Notes: generated by a model from the letters alone, not told the origin. A DNA stretch of 64,000 bases from Naegleria lovaniensis (GCF_003324165.1 NW_025407836.1:372001-436000); one strand, 5' to 3'. Counted from the first letter of the stretch, positions 1 to 10,845 are shown. Translations and numbers: made by a program.

Positions 1-2309
1 GACGTACTTTGCACAAACCACATGACAGATGTCTTTTTAACAACTGGAGGGGTGGAAGTCTTGAACTATGGTGAAGAAAGAAATGTTACATATCATCTAT
101 TGACAGTGCAACTTACCACAAAATATTCTGAGAAATTATTGACATTTTGCTTCATCGTGAAAGGAACATCTGTTTCATAGGAATTGACAAAACTATCGAT
201 CCATCCCACACCTCTACTAAGAATATTCTCAGTCCTTGTAATATTGCCCAACGAGGTATTCCATAAAACATCAATTTCTGAAACTGTTAAATAAGGAAGT
301 GCACTCACATGTGATGATTTCAACATGATGGAATTAAAATCATGCTTCTCAGTAGAGGCAAGATTGCAAGTCACCAATCCCATAATAAACAAAAAAGCAA
401 TGAAACACACAGAGGTCAATAATCCAATAAGAGTCTTGTCATTACCCACTTGTTTACGAATGGCGCTAGAAAATGCTTCTTTTTGGTTACAGACAAAATC
501 TTCTTCTTGTGAGGATTCAAGTGATGACGTTTGATCCTGTGTTTGGTCGTTTCCAAAGAGCAATTCATTTTCTATTTGAGAAAATTCATCTTCTGTAACT
601 TTTTCAAATTTAAATTCTTCCATGAATGAAGCATAGAGTTTGATAAGGTCTTCGTCTTCACGTTCCCTTATCATGTTGTAAAGAGACAATTCACATTCTT
701 GCGAGAGTTTGTACATGTTTTGAAGTATTTGATGAACATCTAATCCTAAATGAATATGCTTCCAAAAAAGGTAGGTCTGTTTTCGAAGTTTTGGAATATT
801 GGATTTGACACGACTCAGTACAAATTCAGTACTCGCCAAACTTGCTTTCCCATCATATTGAAGTTCTCTAAATCTAAAAGATATGGTATATCTTGTAAAA
901 TAGTCATAGGATGGACATTTCTGATTGGCGATCGATAACAAGCATTCTGAAAATTTGAATTTCATCGAGTGCTTCTTTTTGAAACTTGAGAGAAATAAGG
1001 AGAGAAGCATGAGAGAGCTACATGGTAAGTCTTTCAATGCATCCATGGAGTGATGTTTCTGTTGTTTTTGAAGGACTTTCAACACATCCTCAATGAGTTG
1101 TACATTGGACTGATGAGTCGTTTTAAGTGAACTTCGAATAAAGCAATTCACATGCTTGGTGTATCGATTGAAATAATGAGACATTGGGCATTCATGATCT
1201 TCACTCATAGTCGTCTGCTGTTCAATACATTCTGCAATTGCGTTTTTACCTTTTTTAAACAGGTAGAGTGTATAGAGTTCTGTGATGAGACATCCAAGTG
1301 TAAATCCTAACAAGCCTGCAACGAGTGGAGAGAAGGACAATCCTAATCCAAATTGCCATTCATCGTATGGATTTAAAATTGATGATACAAGTGATGCAAT
1401 TCCAATTCCAACTCGAGCTAATCCAATACCTCCATAGAATGTATTTGCTCTTCTTCTAAGGAATGGTAAATTTCTCAATAATAATACACAAAAAAATGTT
1501 GAAATGAGAATATAGTAGATGGGTCTCAAATACATCACATGATGGGGCGTAACAATGGATAGAATAATGTATAATTGATTCGAAGTCATCACATAGGACA
1601 TGATGAAAGGTGTTTCCAAAACAAAAAGAGACTTTGAGGTGAGAAAAGTATCACAAAATACGGTCGTGGTCATGAATGAAGTCACCATTTGAATGACTAT
1701 CAACATGAGAGACAGGACGGCAAGAACAGAATTGGTAGAATTCCAACAAGGGATGGATGGAAATTTTCTCAAAGCTACCATCTCTGTTTGATTGGTGAAT
1801 GATGAAGAGAAATAATTACAATCCCAAAAACCCAAAGCCATTCCATAAGTAAGTGGACAACTCAGAAAGAACATGGTTGCAAATGCGAGTCGAGAGATCT
1901 TTCGAAGTTCTTTCAAATATTTGCCGTGAATGGTCGCTCGAAATGTGGCCACTAATAGAATCATGACTGCAAGTTGCAATACAATAGCCACAGCCAGAAT
2001 GGCAATAAATCCTTCATAGTATTCAAGAAACTGAACGCCAAATGAGCTGAAAGAAATCAACACATGTTGAACGATTCTACCGTAACTTCCCCAATGATAA
2101 TCAATAGAAATTCCTAATGAAAAAGTTTGAATGATCATGTAAACATGAATCAAAAGGCATAGGAGAGGATGAATGGGTTTCTCCAACTTGAGCATGTTGA
2201 AAAGAATGAAAATTCTTGGCTCTTTGTCCTGCTGCTCATTGGATGGTTGTTGAGTCTGTGGGAGCGTGTTGAGAGCTGATGAATTGATGGGATTTTGTGA
2301 CTTCAACAT
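1..2309 (-). CDS. TmcB/TmcC-like multipass membrane protein, N-terminal part (runs off the left edge)
   Basis: About 730 residues of the N-terminal part are visible. I start at the ATG ending at 2309; the open frame continues upstream only to a TTG. There are roughly eight hydrophobic segments over residues 45-360, then a soluble helical region (about 370-610) resembling the TmcB helical-repeat region: a 'KLRKQTYLFWKHI' block, then 'QECELSLYNMIRERED' and 'LIKLYASFMEEFKFE'. Another membrane segment follows near residue 640. The exon ends at a GTAAGT donor (intron about 66-113) and coding resumes to base 1 in phase 0. TmcB-family proteins in Naegleria often continue into PAS and nucleotide-cyclase domains; whether this one does lies outside the window. 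Function is unknown; sensing is only an inference from the family. Confidence 0.75.
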
Positions 2310-2672
2310 GGTGTCCTCGTCCGTCCTTTTCAGTGGTGGTTGTTGGATTTTGTTTTTCTTATGACTAGAGATGAATTCAGGTTTTGGCAATGTGCACTAC
2401 AATTTTTGAAAGGTATTGCAGTGTTGAGTATGTATGGCCATGGAAATAAGATCAGTTTCGATTTCTCTATCGCGCACATCCATAATCTTGGTTTTAGAGA
2501 TATGCTCTGGACAAGTCACATCAGTAGACATTATGGGTAAAAACTGTCCCACTTAATACAATAATGGGCATGTGGTGTATTTAAAGCTAGTATTACGAAA
2601 GCTCAACATTTCTCGTTGAACCTAGTTGTGCCTGGTCCATCTCGCACATCGCGGGAAATAAATAAAATTTGG
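2310..2672. other. 363-bp intergenic stretch upstream of the TmcB-like gene
   Basis: Lies between two minus-strand genes and should hold the promoter and 5' UTR of the TmcB-like gene and the 3' end of the unknown gene at 2673-3512. I see no convincing ORF, repeat or RNA gene in it. Confidence 0.4.
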
Positions 2673-3512
2673 TTATTCAAATGTTGAGTAGAACTTTCTG
2701 GTTTCTTCCACAAGAAGATGTTTGAATTCTTGAGTAAATTGCTCCTTAACAAAATTGACAGCTTGATCTTCCCATAGTACTTCTTTAGTGACTTTAAATA
2801 TCGTCTCGCACAAAATAGTAGTGTTTTCAAGGGGTGGATCATGCTTTGAAATAAACTCCCTATTAGTTTCAGTTTCATCAATAGTTTGATATTCAGATTT
2901 GTGAGTTAGATTGGAGGGATCGAATTCATGTACACCATTGCTAAGTGTTGTTTCATTGTAAATATCGTGCACTTCAGGCATCAAGTCAAAATATGCAATC
3001 TTAGTAGAATCATTTTCTGGGTTTTTAAATTCAATGCACAAAACACACCAATCATCTCCCCATCGATTCACAACACCTCCTTTATAGGACGGAGCTGAGG
3101 ACCAATTAATACTGTTACATTTCACCATGGTGAGCTGCAAACCGATGCGTTCCACGATTTGATTTTTCCAAATCAATGTTTGGTTTTCTTTTTTCAATTT
3201 CTTGTGTAACATGCAAAATCCTAATACATTAAGTAGACCTTTAGATCGTTCCGAGCCCATCACGAATTTATGGTAGAGAGGACGCGACATGGTCTCATTC
3301 GGAATATAAAATCGATCAGCATGGGTGGTTGTAAATTTATTATCGGAAGCCAACGGGTCAAAATTATCTTCCAACATCCATGTCGTATGATGTGTTTTTT
3401 GTTGGATTCGTCTTAACATTTGATCAGTTTTATACGTTGTCCTCATCTTGCTGCCGAATGTTGTGAGGACTTGCAAAAGATCTTCGTGCTGAGGTTGTTG
3501 CTGCGAAATCAT
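2673..3512 (-). CDS. Unknown soluble protein, about 279 residues
   Basis: Single-exon ORF. I chose the ATG ending at 3512 because an A-run (GAAAAAAAAT) precedes it, as at most starts here; the open frame extends further up but would overlap the divergent neighbour. The protein is mixed and charged, with no signal peptide or membrane segment, and a tryptophan/cysteine-containing core near 'WGDDWCVLCIEF'. I do not recognise a family. Its start codon is 23 bp from the start of the divergent membrane protein, so the two probably share a promoter. Confidence 0.6.
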   Translation of the reverse strand: MISQQQPQHEDLLQVLTTFGSKMRTTYKTDQMLRRIQQKTHHTTWMLEDNFDPLASDNKFTTTHADRFYIPNETMSRPLYHKFVMGSERSKGLLNVLGFCMLHKKLKKENQTLIWKNQIVERIGLQLTMVKCNSINWSSAPSYKGGVVNRWGDDWCVLCIEFKNPENDSTKIAYFDLMPEVHDIYNETTLSNGVHEFDPSNLTHKSEYQTIDETETNREFISKHDPPLENTTILCETIFKVTKEVLWEDQAVNFVKEQFTQEFKHLLVEETRKFYSTFE

Positions 3513-3535
3513 ATTTTTTTTCAACACTTCGAAAA
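3513..3535. promoter_or_regulatory. 23-bp divergent intergenic spacer
   Basis: The entire sequence between the start codons of the minus gene (3512) and the plus gene (3536). Both ATGs are preceded by A-runs on their own strand. Core promoter elements must lie within this spacer, within the 5' coding regions, or both. Confidence 0.6.
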
Positions 3536-4369
3536 ATGATTTCATCATCAAACAACCAAAACGCACAACACGAACAACGAATCACTTCAGAAGAAACATC
3601 GGAAGCAAGCTTGCTCTTCTCATCATCAAACAATCATCATGTTGAACAACAAATCTCTCAAGAAGCAGCCGTACGAGAATCAGAGAAAATGACCATCCAT
3701 CCAAGAACCCAACACACCTTTTCCGTCTTTCTCTTTTCCTTTTTTCTGATCTCAATATTCGTTGTGTGTTGGAGTGGTTATCACTTGCATTTGTTGAAGG
3801 GAATGTCATGGTTAAATCCTCAAGGATCATGTCTCGGAGAAACACAGCAAGAACCATACTTGTGTCTTTCTCCAAGAAGATTAATCTATGGAACCCTGTC
3901 AAACATTTCTGTGCCTAGTCTTGTTCACTTGGTGGTCTTTCCCATGTTCATTTCTCCATTGGTCTTTCCCAACTTGATTTCATTGGTGATTGGAGTCATA
4001 TTATTGTTACTTTGCTGCAAGAACTTGAGCTTCTTTTATCTTCTCAAGACATTGTTTGTGATTCAGTGGTCTGTGTTCGTCATACGATGTGTACTTTCAT
4101 TTGTTCTATTTAGAGTTTTTGGTTGGATGGAAAGCATGCTTTGGGCATACGATGCAAGACATTTCATTGCTTGCAATTATGGTGTCACTAGTTTCATCAT
4201 GTTCGCGATTGTACAATCAATTTCTCGTTTGAGTGATGACACAGTTCGAAATTCTTCAAGAAATTTGGTGGTCCGTGTGGTGATATTACTTGTTGCTTGC
4301 TTTGCCATTCACTTCACTGCTCACTTGCCATTTAATGAGATTATTCCATTTCGATATGACACAGTGTGA
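3536..4369 (+). CDS. Unknown multipass membrane protein, 277 residues
   Basis: Single exon with ATG after CGAAAA. The first 55 residues are polar and Q/N/S-rich, followed by about six hydrophobic segments (near residues 60-82, 122-140, 144-162, 168-195, 218-235 and 248-266). A short loop between segments 1 and 2 contains 'GSCLGETQQEPYLCLS' with two cysteines that could form a disulfide. I recognise no family. The very short divergent spacer with the upstream gene suggests co-expression. Confidence 0.65.
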   Translation: MISSSNNQNAQHEQRITSEETSEASLLFSSSNNHHVEQQISQEAAVRESEKMTIHPRTQHTFSVFLFSFFLISIFVVCWSGYHLHLLKGMSWLNPQGSCLGETQQEPYLCLSPRRLIYGTLSNISVPSLVHLVVFPMFISPLVFPNLISLVIGVILLLLCCKNLSFFYLLKTLFVIQWSVFVIRCVLSFVLFRVFGWMESMLWAYDARHFIACNYGVTSFIMFAIVQSISRLSDDTVRNSSRNLVVRVVILLVACFAIHFTAHLPFNEIIPFRYDTV

Positions 4370-4508
4370 GCAAACAAGTCTCGTCTTTTACCTCTCGTTA
4401 CTCAGATTACATGATTGACCATACCATTGGCTGTATACTTGGATTTCTGTTTGCGTAACGGCGATGTTGTGCACGAATTGTGGCCGAGTATAACATTATA
4501 GTTTAAAG

Positions 4509-4650
4509 GCAAGCCTTACTTTGATGAGTGGTATTGATGTTATTTTTTTGTTGTGGTGATCGGTTTGGTAATATATTTTTCAAAGTAAGGCTAGCAAGGG
4601 ATGGAAAGCATGCCATTTGTACTTCAAACCGCTCACAACAAAAAAACAAC
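4509..4650. repeat. Two interleaved imperfect inverted repeats before the kleisin gene
   Basis: Arm A (4509-4523, GCAAGCCTTACTTTG) pairs with A' (4581-4595) at 14 of 15 positions. Arm B (4539-4567) pairs imperfectly with B' (4625-4650), sharing CAAACCG and a CAACAAAAAAA tract, with a 3-nt gap. The order is A-B-A'-B', so the pairs cross rather than nest. B' ends 6 bp before the ATG of the cohesin gene. The rest of 4370-4656 shows nothing else I can name. Confidence 0.5.
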
Positions 4651-4656
4651 TTGATC

Positions 4657-6479
4657 ATGTTCTTTGGTAAAGACCTTCTCTCAAAGAAAGGTAGAGTAAT
4701 TTAGCCTTGCTTACTATTCTTTGTTGAGCATGACATCCATCCGAATAATAGAACCTATTGGATTGCTATGGCTAGCCGGTACTATTGGAAAGCGTTGCAA
4801 GCTTACAAAAAAGAAGATATTGCTCGTTGATATTCCAGCACTGGCTGATGAAATCATATCTAAGGGAAAGAAAATTAGTAGCAATACTTCAAATCATGTG
4901 GTTGACTCTAGCAGTCAATCGATACGGAAAGAGAATGCTGGATATACTCTTCGTCTATCAAGTACTTTGCTACTTGGTATTGTGGTCATTTACAATAAGA
5001 GAACACAATTCTTGCTATCGGAAGGTAACAATATGATACAGAGGGCAAGACAAATACATGTTGCACTTGGAAGTGGTGATGATAACACAGTTCTCGACCC
5101 TTCCAAGAAAAACATTGCTCGCTTTGAAGCAATTACAATGAAACCTCTTGATCATTCCATAGAGGTGCTTGATCCATTACTTTTATTGAATGATCAAGAG
5201 TTTGTCAGCAATTGGTACAAACTAATTGGAGCCAATGACAATGGAGAGCTTATTGCTTCCAGCCTAGATCAAAATACTTCAACTGAGACTATTTCTGCAC
5301 TTGGGTTTGAGGTGGTTAACGTGAACAGCAATCCTTTTATTTCAAACATTGTTACTCATCAAGAAACCCCTACAAATGTGACTGGTATGGCACTTAATGA
5401 TGATATCTTTATCACAGGTGTTGACATTTTTGGCGATTCTGACCTGATTAACATTACCGAAAATACTGCCAGTCCAAGATGCTTAACCATTCAGACATTG
5501 GTGGATTTGACGATGGAATAGGATTTGCACCACAAGAGACTATTGTACCAGAGTCCAATTCAAAGAAAAGGAAGAGAAGAGAAGGACATATCATCATTGA
5601 TGAAGAAATTCAGGTGCCCAGCGATAAAATGAGAGCAATGATTGAAGATTGTTCTTCCATTCTTACCGAGAGGCCAAGTTGCAATGGACTTTTAACTCTA
5701 CCTCGTTGGACGAAGCTTTGAGACATCTGGGCCAAGGCAAGCTTGACAAAAGTACAATGGATAGATTATTCTATTTCATGCCTTGTGGTTATGATCCTTC
5801 TAACATACAATTTAATCATGATTTTGAGCATGTGTTTATGAGAAATTACAAAAAAGTGAAAACTGGACCGACATTAGAAGAAAATCTGCATGTTACTACA
5901 ATACAGCAAAATACTGAAAACAATGTAAACGACTTGGGTATCATGGATATTGGAGGACTTGATGTAGATATTGAATATCCAAGATCAGATGCAAATGTTA
6001 TTGAAGAAAATGGGACCGACGAATTGGCATCTATTCTGTTGGAAGAAACTGATTTGAAGACAGTTATTTCACCAACTAAAGGACTGAACGTATCCTTTGC
6101 AGCTCAACACAGGTCCCCAGAAAAACATCCACCTCAGCCAATTGACGCTGCTGATGATCTCATTCAATTTTTGGAAGACCTTAATAATGAGGAGCATAGG
6201 AACAACATACACAGCAACTCCATGGTTAGCAAAAGTTGGAACATGCTTGCCTATCTACAGAAAAAGAGCGAAGAAGAGAGACAGTTGTGTCAAAACACAA
6301 ACGAACAAGTATTTCTGAGCTTTGACAAGATTATTCGTGAAGGAAATACAAAAAACTCCAAACGTTTGAGGTATAAGGCAGCTCAAGGGTTTTATCAGCT
6401 TTTAGTTCTCGCTTCTAACGGCCACATTGAAATTGAAAGCCTGGATAGAATTGTTGTTCGGTCCACCATTATGGAGTAA
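4657..6479 (+). CDS. RAD21/REC8: Cohesin alpha-kleisin (RAD21/REC8-type)
   Basis: The kleisin closes the SMC1-SMC3 ring. Exon 1 (4657-4690) encodes MFFGKDLLSKK; after a 61-nt intron (4691-4751, GTAGAG..AG) the second exon continues EPIGLLWLAGTIGK. This matches the family N-terminus (FYxxxLLSKKGPLGxIWLAAH), followed by 'LRLSSTLLLGIVVIYNKRTQFLL'-type helices. A middle KKRKR basic patch plus 'IIIDEEIQVPSDKMRAMI' resembles the separase/RAD21 middle region. The C-terminus 'KAAQGFYQLLVLASNGHIEIE' is the winged-helix that binds SMC1. The frame changes twice, near 5418-5495 and 5660-5715; each needs one extra base or a weak intron. With two added bases the product is 587 residues. RAD21 versus REC8 cannot be settled by eye. 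Confidence 0.8.
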
Positions 6480-6527
6480 TTGTTGTACTGTGTTCAAATA
6501 AAAATGTGAATTTCAAACTCGAAAAAA

Positions 6528-8163
6528 ATGGGTAAACAAACGAGCAGCAGACTCACCAAGAAGAAGAAAGTGAACATTATCAAAAAGAAGAAGGAAAAGG
6601 ATAGAAAGATTAGAAAAGCAGCCAAGAATGGTATCGCTCTCCCAAGAAATAGTAAGTATATGATATTCCGAAGCATATAATCGTCATTATCGTTCGCGTT
6701 GTTGAATTAACATGTCATCACGACAATATCAACAACAATAATTCTTCTATGCTTTCATTATAAAAAGAGTTAAAGAAGGATCTCGGAATTCCAAATCTTC
6801 TTCCTGATAAAAAACAAATTCTTGAGAAGATTTATCAAAAACGACAAGCCGAAAAACAAGAAAAGAACGAATTAAAGGCCATAAGAAGATTGAAAAAGAA
6901 CAACGCGAACAAGAAACTAACAGACTCTCCGAGATGGCTCACCTTCAATATTTGGCTCAACGTAAACAAATGGAATTTAATGCTAAAGAAGAGTTGATGA
7001 GGGACAACCAAGAAGATTCCTTTGATGCAAGAGACATTAAAACGGCCTCTCTTTCAACTGCATCGAAACGAGCATACTACAAAGAATTTAATAAGGTCGT
7101 TGAAGCTTCCGATGTGATCATTGAAGTATTGGATGCAAGAGATCCAATGGGATGTCGATGTTTGAATATCGAAAAGGCCATTTTATCAAAACACATGAAT
7201 AAGAAGATTATTCTCTTATTGAATAAGATTGATTTGATTCCACGTGAAGTTGTCAGACAATGGCTGGATTATCTCAGAAAGGAATTTCCAACAGTAGCAT
7301 TCAAATCCAACACTCAAAAACAATCTAAAAATCTTTCTCAAGGTAGCACAGATGATATGAAAGGTTGTTTGGGAGCAGATACATTGATTCAATTACTAAA
7401 GAATTATGCAAGAAGTGAAGATATCAAAAAGACAATTACTGTCGGTATTATTGGGTATCCAAACGTTGGAAAGTCTAGTGTTATTAACTCTCTAAAGAGA
7501 CAAAAAGTGGCAGTAGTTGGTTCTAGACCTGGTGTCACAACATCAGCAAAAGAAATTCAACTTGATAGTAACATCAAACTAATCGATAGTCCAGGTATCA
7601 TTTTCTCTTCCGCTTCATTAGATTCAGATGTCATTCTTCGTAACGCAGTAAGAATTGAACAATTAGAAGATACTGTGGAACCTGTGAGAATAATTTTAAC
7701 AAGGTGTAAACCAGAAAGATTAATGGCAAAATATTCTATTTCAACATTCACATCAGCTGAAGACTTTTTAACTCAAGTTGCAAAACAAAGTGGTAAATTA
7801 TTGAAGGGAGGAAAACCAAATATTCAAGAGGCAGGAAAGATAGTTTTGAGAGATTGGAATACAGGTAAAATACCTTTCTATACACTCCCTCCTAAGAGAG
7901 CTGAAAATGTTGTTGACCAATTCAACATGGACAATGCTATGATGCAAATTGATGACTCCAATGTTTTGAACAAATTGACCACCAGTGTGAACGATCCAAC
8001 AAATAATTTCATTCCAATGGTTGCCTCAAAGCCTATTGAAGATGATGTACTTGTCACTGTCGATTCAGATGACGAAGATGGAGATGAAGAAATGGGAGAA
8101 GGTGATGAACAAGAACTCGAAGATGAGGAAGATGGCTCAGATATTGAGGTTGACGAAGATTAA
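6528..8163 (+). CDS. GNL3: Nucleolar GTPase of the GNL3/NUG1 (nucleostemin) family
   Basis: A ribosome-biogenesis GTPase acting in the nucleolus on pre-60S particles. Exon 1 (6528-6651) encodes the lysine-rich N-terminus (MGKQTSSRLTKKKKV); the intron is 6652-6767 (GTAAGT..AG); exon 2 runs to 8163. G motifs are circularly permuted, as in the family: G4 NKID, then G1 GYPNVGKSS, a PGVT-containing switch, then G3 DSPG. 'IPFYTLPP' and an acidic C-terminal tail (E/D-rich, last ~45 residues) also fit. One frame change lies near 6870-6890 in the basic coiled-coil; there is no GT between 6771 and 6962, so no canonical intron can explain it. With one base restored the product is 506 residues (human GNL3 549). 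Confidence 0.88.
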
Positions 8164-8256
8164 ATACGCACAGTTTGCATTTATTGAAAATGTCTTACTC
8201 GAGTAAAATCATCGTATTATCAAAGTGTGAATGCACAGCAACATTCAAACGAAAAA

Positions 8257-9302
8257 ATGCAAGCGCCACTGGTCGATCCTCCTGCTGATATGATGAATCC
8301 AAATCAGCATAAAGAACCTCCTCCGATTGTTCCTGCTGGATTTCTTCTCTTTGTAGTTGTATTAATTATTGTTCTTCAATTTCTTGTTCAATTATGGAAG
8401 AAATATCATCGATATTCATTTGTAATGACCAGCTTCTTTTTAATGTGGCTTTTCCCAGGAATATTTTGTGTGTTTATTGGAGGATTAACACAATACTCTC
8501 GAATGATGATCGTTTGGACAGTATATTCAATATTTACAATATATTTGGGATATTTATCGTTGCGGAAGGCTTTATCTCCGAACACTCCAAAGAAAGTCTA
8601 TGTTTGGTTTTACACGGTTTACAAATTATCCCATTTTTCTGTAATATTCGGAACCGTTCTTTTGGGATTAGAATTATTCTTTGGTTATATTCACTCTTAG
8701 TGAAATATATTTTGATGGACTCAAGTTTTGGAAAGTATTTATTCCCAAGTCCTGAAGTTTTAATTTTCTATGGACTCTATTTTGGAGTGTTAGTGAGAGA
8801 TTGTGGTGAATTGTGTTCGAGTGCCATTAATGCATCACTGGAAGCTGATAGAAATAAGTTTTACATGTCTCATTCTCAACTAGAGCATGTGTGTGGAATT
8901 TGTAATCAAGAGTTGAGGGTTGATACTAGTTTAGATTTTGAAAGTGCACATTCTGGTGATTTGGACGCTCCTTTCACAAGAAGAATTACTGATGATGTAA
9001 CCATACCTTCAGAAAACAAACGAAAAACAACACAAGAGACCAAGGTTCTATCATGCGGTCATAAATTCCATGAATTTTGTGTTTATGGATGGCTGATTAT
9101 TGGTAAAAAGAGTACATGCCCAATATGTAAGGAAAATGTAGATCCAAAACAACACGATTTGCTCCAAACTCATCCTTGGAAATCAGACTCAGAGTTCTAT
9201 ATCGGAGTGTTAGATCTTACGAGGTATTTTGTCGTGTTCAATCCAATCATTCTTATTGTGATTCAACTCGTCGTGATGATATTCTTCAAGTTTTATCAGT
9301 AA
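8257..9302 (+). CDS. RNF121: RNF121/RNF175-type membrane RING E3 ubiquitin ligase
   Basis: An ER/Golgi multipass ubiquitin ligase implicated in membrane-protein quality control. I chose the ATG at 8257 (after GAAAAA); the longer frame begins with GTG. Five to six membrane segments come first, including the family signatures 'TPKKVYVWFYTVYK' and 'LIFYGLYFGVLVRD'. The RING follows as 'CGICNQEL...CGHKFHEFC..GW...KKSTCPICKENVD', and a last membrane segment closes the protein. The reading frame switches near 8684-8700. Either one base is missing (348 residues) or the 17-nt GT..AG segment 8684-8700 is removed (342 residues). Human RNF121 has 327 residues. Confidence 0.9.
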
Positions 9303-9489
9303 ACCTGGTAAGGATTATTATTTATGGTTAGAATTTGTATTTATTGAATCAACATTTTTAGTGTTGAAAAGCAGTTTTGATTTGGTGGTGTCCATCCTCC
9401 AAAACATGAAAATTATTGAGAGAAAAAATTGTAAATTCAAAATTAGCAATGTGAATGAATTGGTGCTCGAATATTGGCACTGCAATCTA

Positions 9490-9879
9490 TCAAAATTCAA
9501 ACTCTTCCTCTTTGATCGAATTCGCCCATTTCTTCAATTCTTCACATTTAGCTTCATATTCTTGTTCGATTTGTAAAAGTCTTCTTCTCATTCTCCACTC
9601 ACTGATTCCATTGTAAATAGTCTCAACCATCAAACAGCAAGCACCAACAGGTATCAACACTGGCATCTTGACCAATGCCAATACCATCAACGAACCCAAG
9701 AATCCACTCATGGCCGTACATGCTAAAAAGAAGGGACTCATCAATCGTTGTGGAATTAATGTGCCATCGAGTTTATGAGCGTGTTTCCATCCCAATCCCA
9801 TTGGAACTGCACACAACCAACCCATCGATGAAAATATTTCTCTAAATGGAATGCATCGTGAAGTGGTAAGTGTTTTCAT
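9490..9879 (-). CDS. Small membrane protein or C-terminal part of the upstream F-box-like ORF
   Basis: 129 residues with two or three hydrophobic segments (about 18-35, 48-70, 72-88) and a charged helical tail (RMRRRLLQIEQEYEAKCEEL) ending EEEFEF. Its ATG overlaps the stop of the upstream minus-strand ORF as ATGA. The shift between the two frames is the same one-base-missing type seen elsewhere here, so the two ORFs may be one gene. I do not recognise the family. Confidence 0.5.
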   Translation of the reverse strand: MKTLTTSRCIPFREIFSSMGWLCAVPMGLGWKHAHKLDGTLIPQRLMSPFFLACTAMSGFLGSLMVLALVKMPVLIPVGACCLMVETIYNGISEWRMRRRLLQIEQEYEAKCEELKKWANSIKEEEFEF

Positions 9880-10661
9880 TGTACTGAGAGAGGAGTGTCT
9901 TGCTGGCTGGATTTCTCCTCCATTAAGACTCTCTTGCTCAACAAGAGCTGTTGTTGAGATGGCATTGGCTTAATATCATAACGTTGTCGAATTCTTTCAT
10001 GAATTAATGGAATGGCAACACGATGAATGATTTTCGATTCCTTTTCAAGAAAATATTTCCACGATTTACAGACCAAACGAAGGGACAACATTTCGTGAAG
10101 GAGTAAAAACGACATTGTGTCATTGGATGAAGCTTGTGTGCTGTCCGTTGTTAGGATCGATCCTAATCTCTCACCACGACGACAAGTTGCAAGTTCTTGT
10201 CGTTGCTTCAATGTTCCGAAATAAAATTCAAAAACGATGGAGAGAATGAGAGATTCATGTAATAACGAGTTGTTGTGTTGTTTGCGTGGATGAAAGTATC
10301 TACTCTCTGCATGATGAAGAAGAGAAAATGTTGGAATCGACATTGTCAATATTTCTTCTTTCTGTTGTTGTTGAAAATTTTCTTCGATACTGTCAAGGGA
10401 CGGAATAATTCTTGGAATCTTGCAATCTTGATGATGATTCCAATGAGAATCATGGTGAGTCATTTCAGTTAGGGAGAAAGGTGTGACTGGACCTGAATTG
10501 AATTCATTATTGTGGTTATCAACAGCAGTGATGGAATGTTCCATGAAAATTGTGTCTGCTGTTGGCAGCTGACATGAATGAGACATTTTTTGTTTCGTCG
10601 TCAAGATCGTACAAAAAGAACGTGCGTATTGAGCGGACCGCTTCATAGGATGGAAAGTCAT
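9876..10661 (-). CDS. F-box-like protein
   Basis: 261 residues from the ATG ending at 10661. The likely F-box-like segment is split: 'LLHESLILSIVFEFYFG' then, after an insert, 'LHEMLSLRLVCKSWKYFLEKES', which keeps the LVCKSW core. The N-terminal half is rich in H, Q, S and T. Such proteins usually recruit substrates to SCF ubiquitin ligases through SKP1; here that role is inferred from a weak match only. The stop overlaps the start of the next ORF (9876-9879); a single missing base would fuse them into a protein of about 390 residues with C-terminal membrane segments. Confidence 0.5.
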   Translation of the reverse strand: MTFHPMKRSAQYARSFCTILTTKQKMSHSCQLPTADTIFMEHSITAVDNHNNEFNSGPVTPFSLTEMTHHDSHWNHHQDCKIPRIIPSLDSIEENFQQQQKEEILTMSIPTFSLLHHAESRYFHPRKQHNNSLLHESLILSIVFEFYFGTLKQRQELATCRRGERLGSILTTDSTQASSNDTMSFLLLHEMLSLRLVCKSWKYFLEKESKIIHRVAIPLIHERIRQRYDIKPMPSQQQLLLSKRVLMEEKSSQQDTPLSVQ

Positions 10662-10845
10662 GAAGTAGTTCCAAAACAGGTAAAAAATGCAGAAAAAATT
10701 TCACATGCCAATTTCAGTTAGCAACTGTTTCAGGACTGAAAAGTCGATCGAAGGAACACTCTCGCTGGCGTTTTGGATTTTTTGGTGTTTATCCTTGTCG
10801 AAAGACTTCATATCTTGTTTATCATTTTCACATTTTACAAAAAAA

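Noticed and set aside
2603-2881. 92-codon minus-strand ORF
   Set aside because: Overlaps the end of the longer minus ORF 2673-3512 in another frame and lacks an A-run start or any motif.
4480-4570. tRNA-like GTGGCCGAGT (A-box of tRNA-Leu/Ser)
   Set aside because: No B-box (GGTTCGANTCC) at a suitable distance and no cloverleaf could be drawn.
5678-5715. 38-nt intron in the kleisin (GTTGCA..GAAG)
   Set aside because: Fits the frame arithmetic but has a poor donor and acceptor; the one-base-missing explanation matches many other sites in the window.
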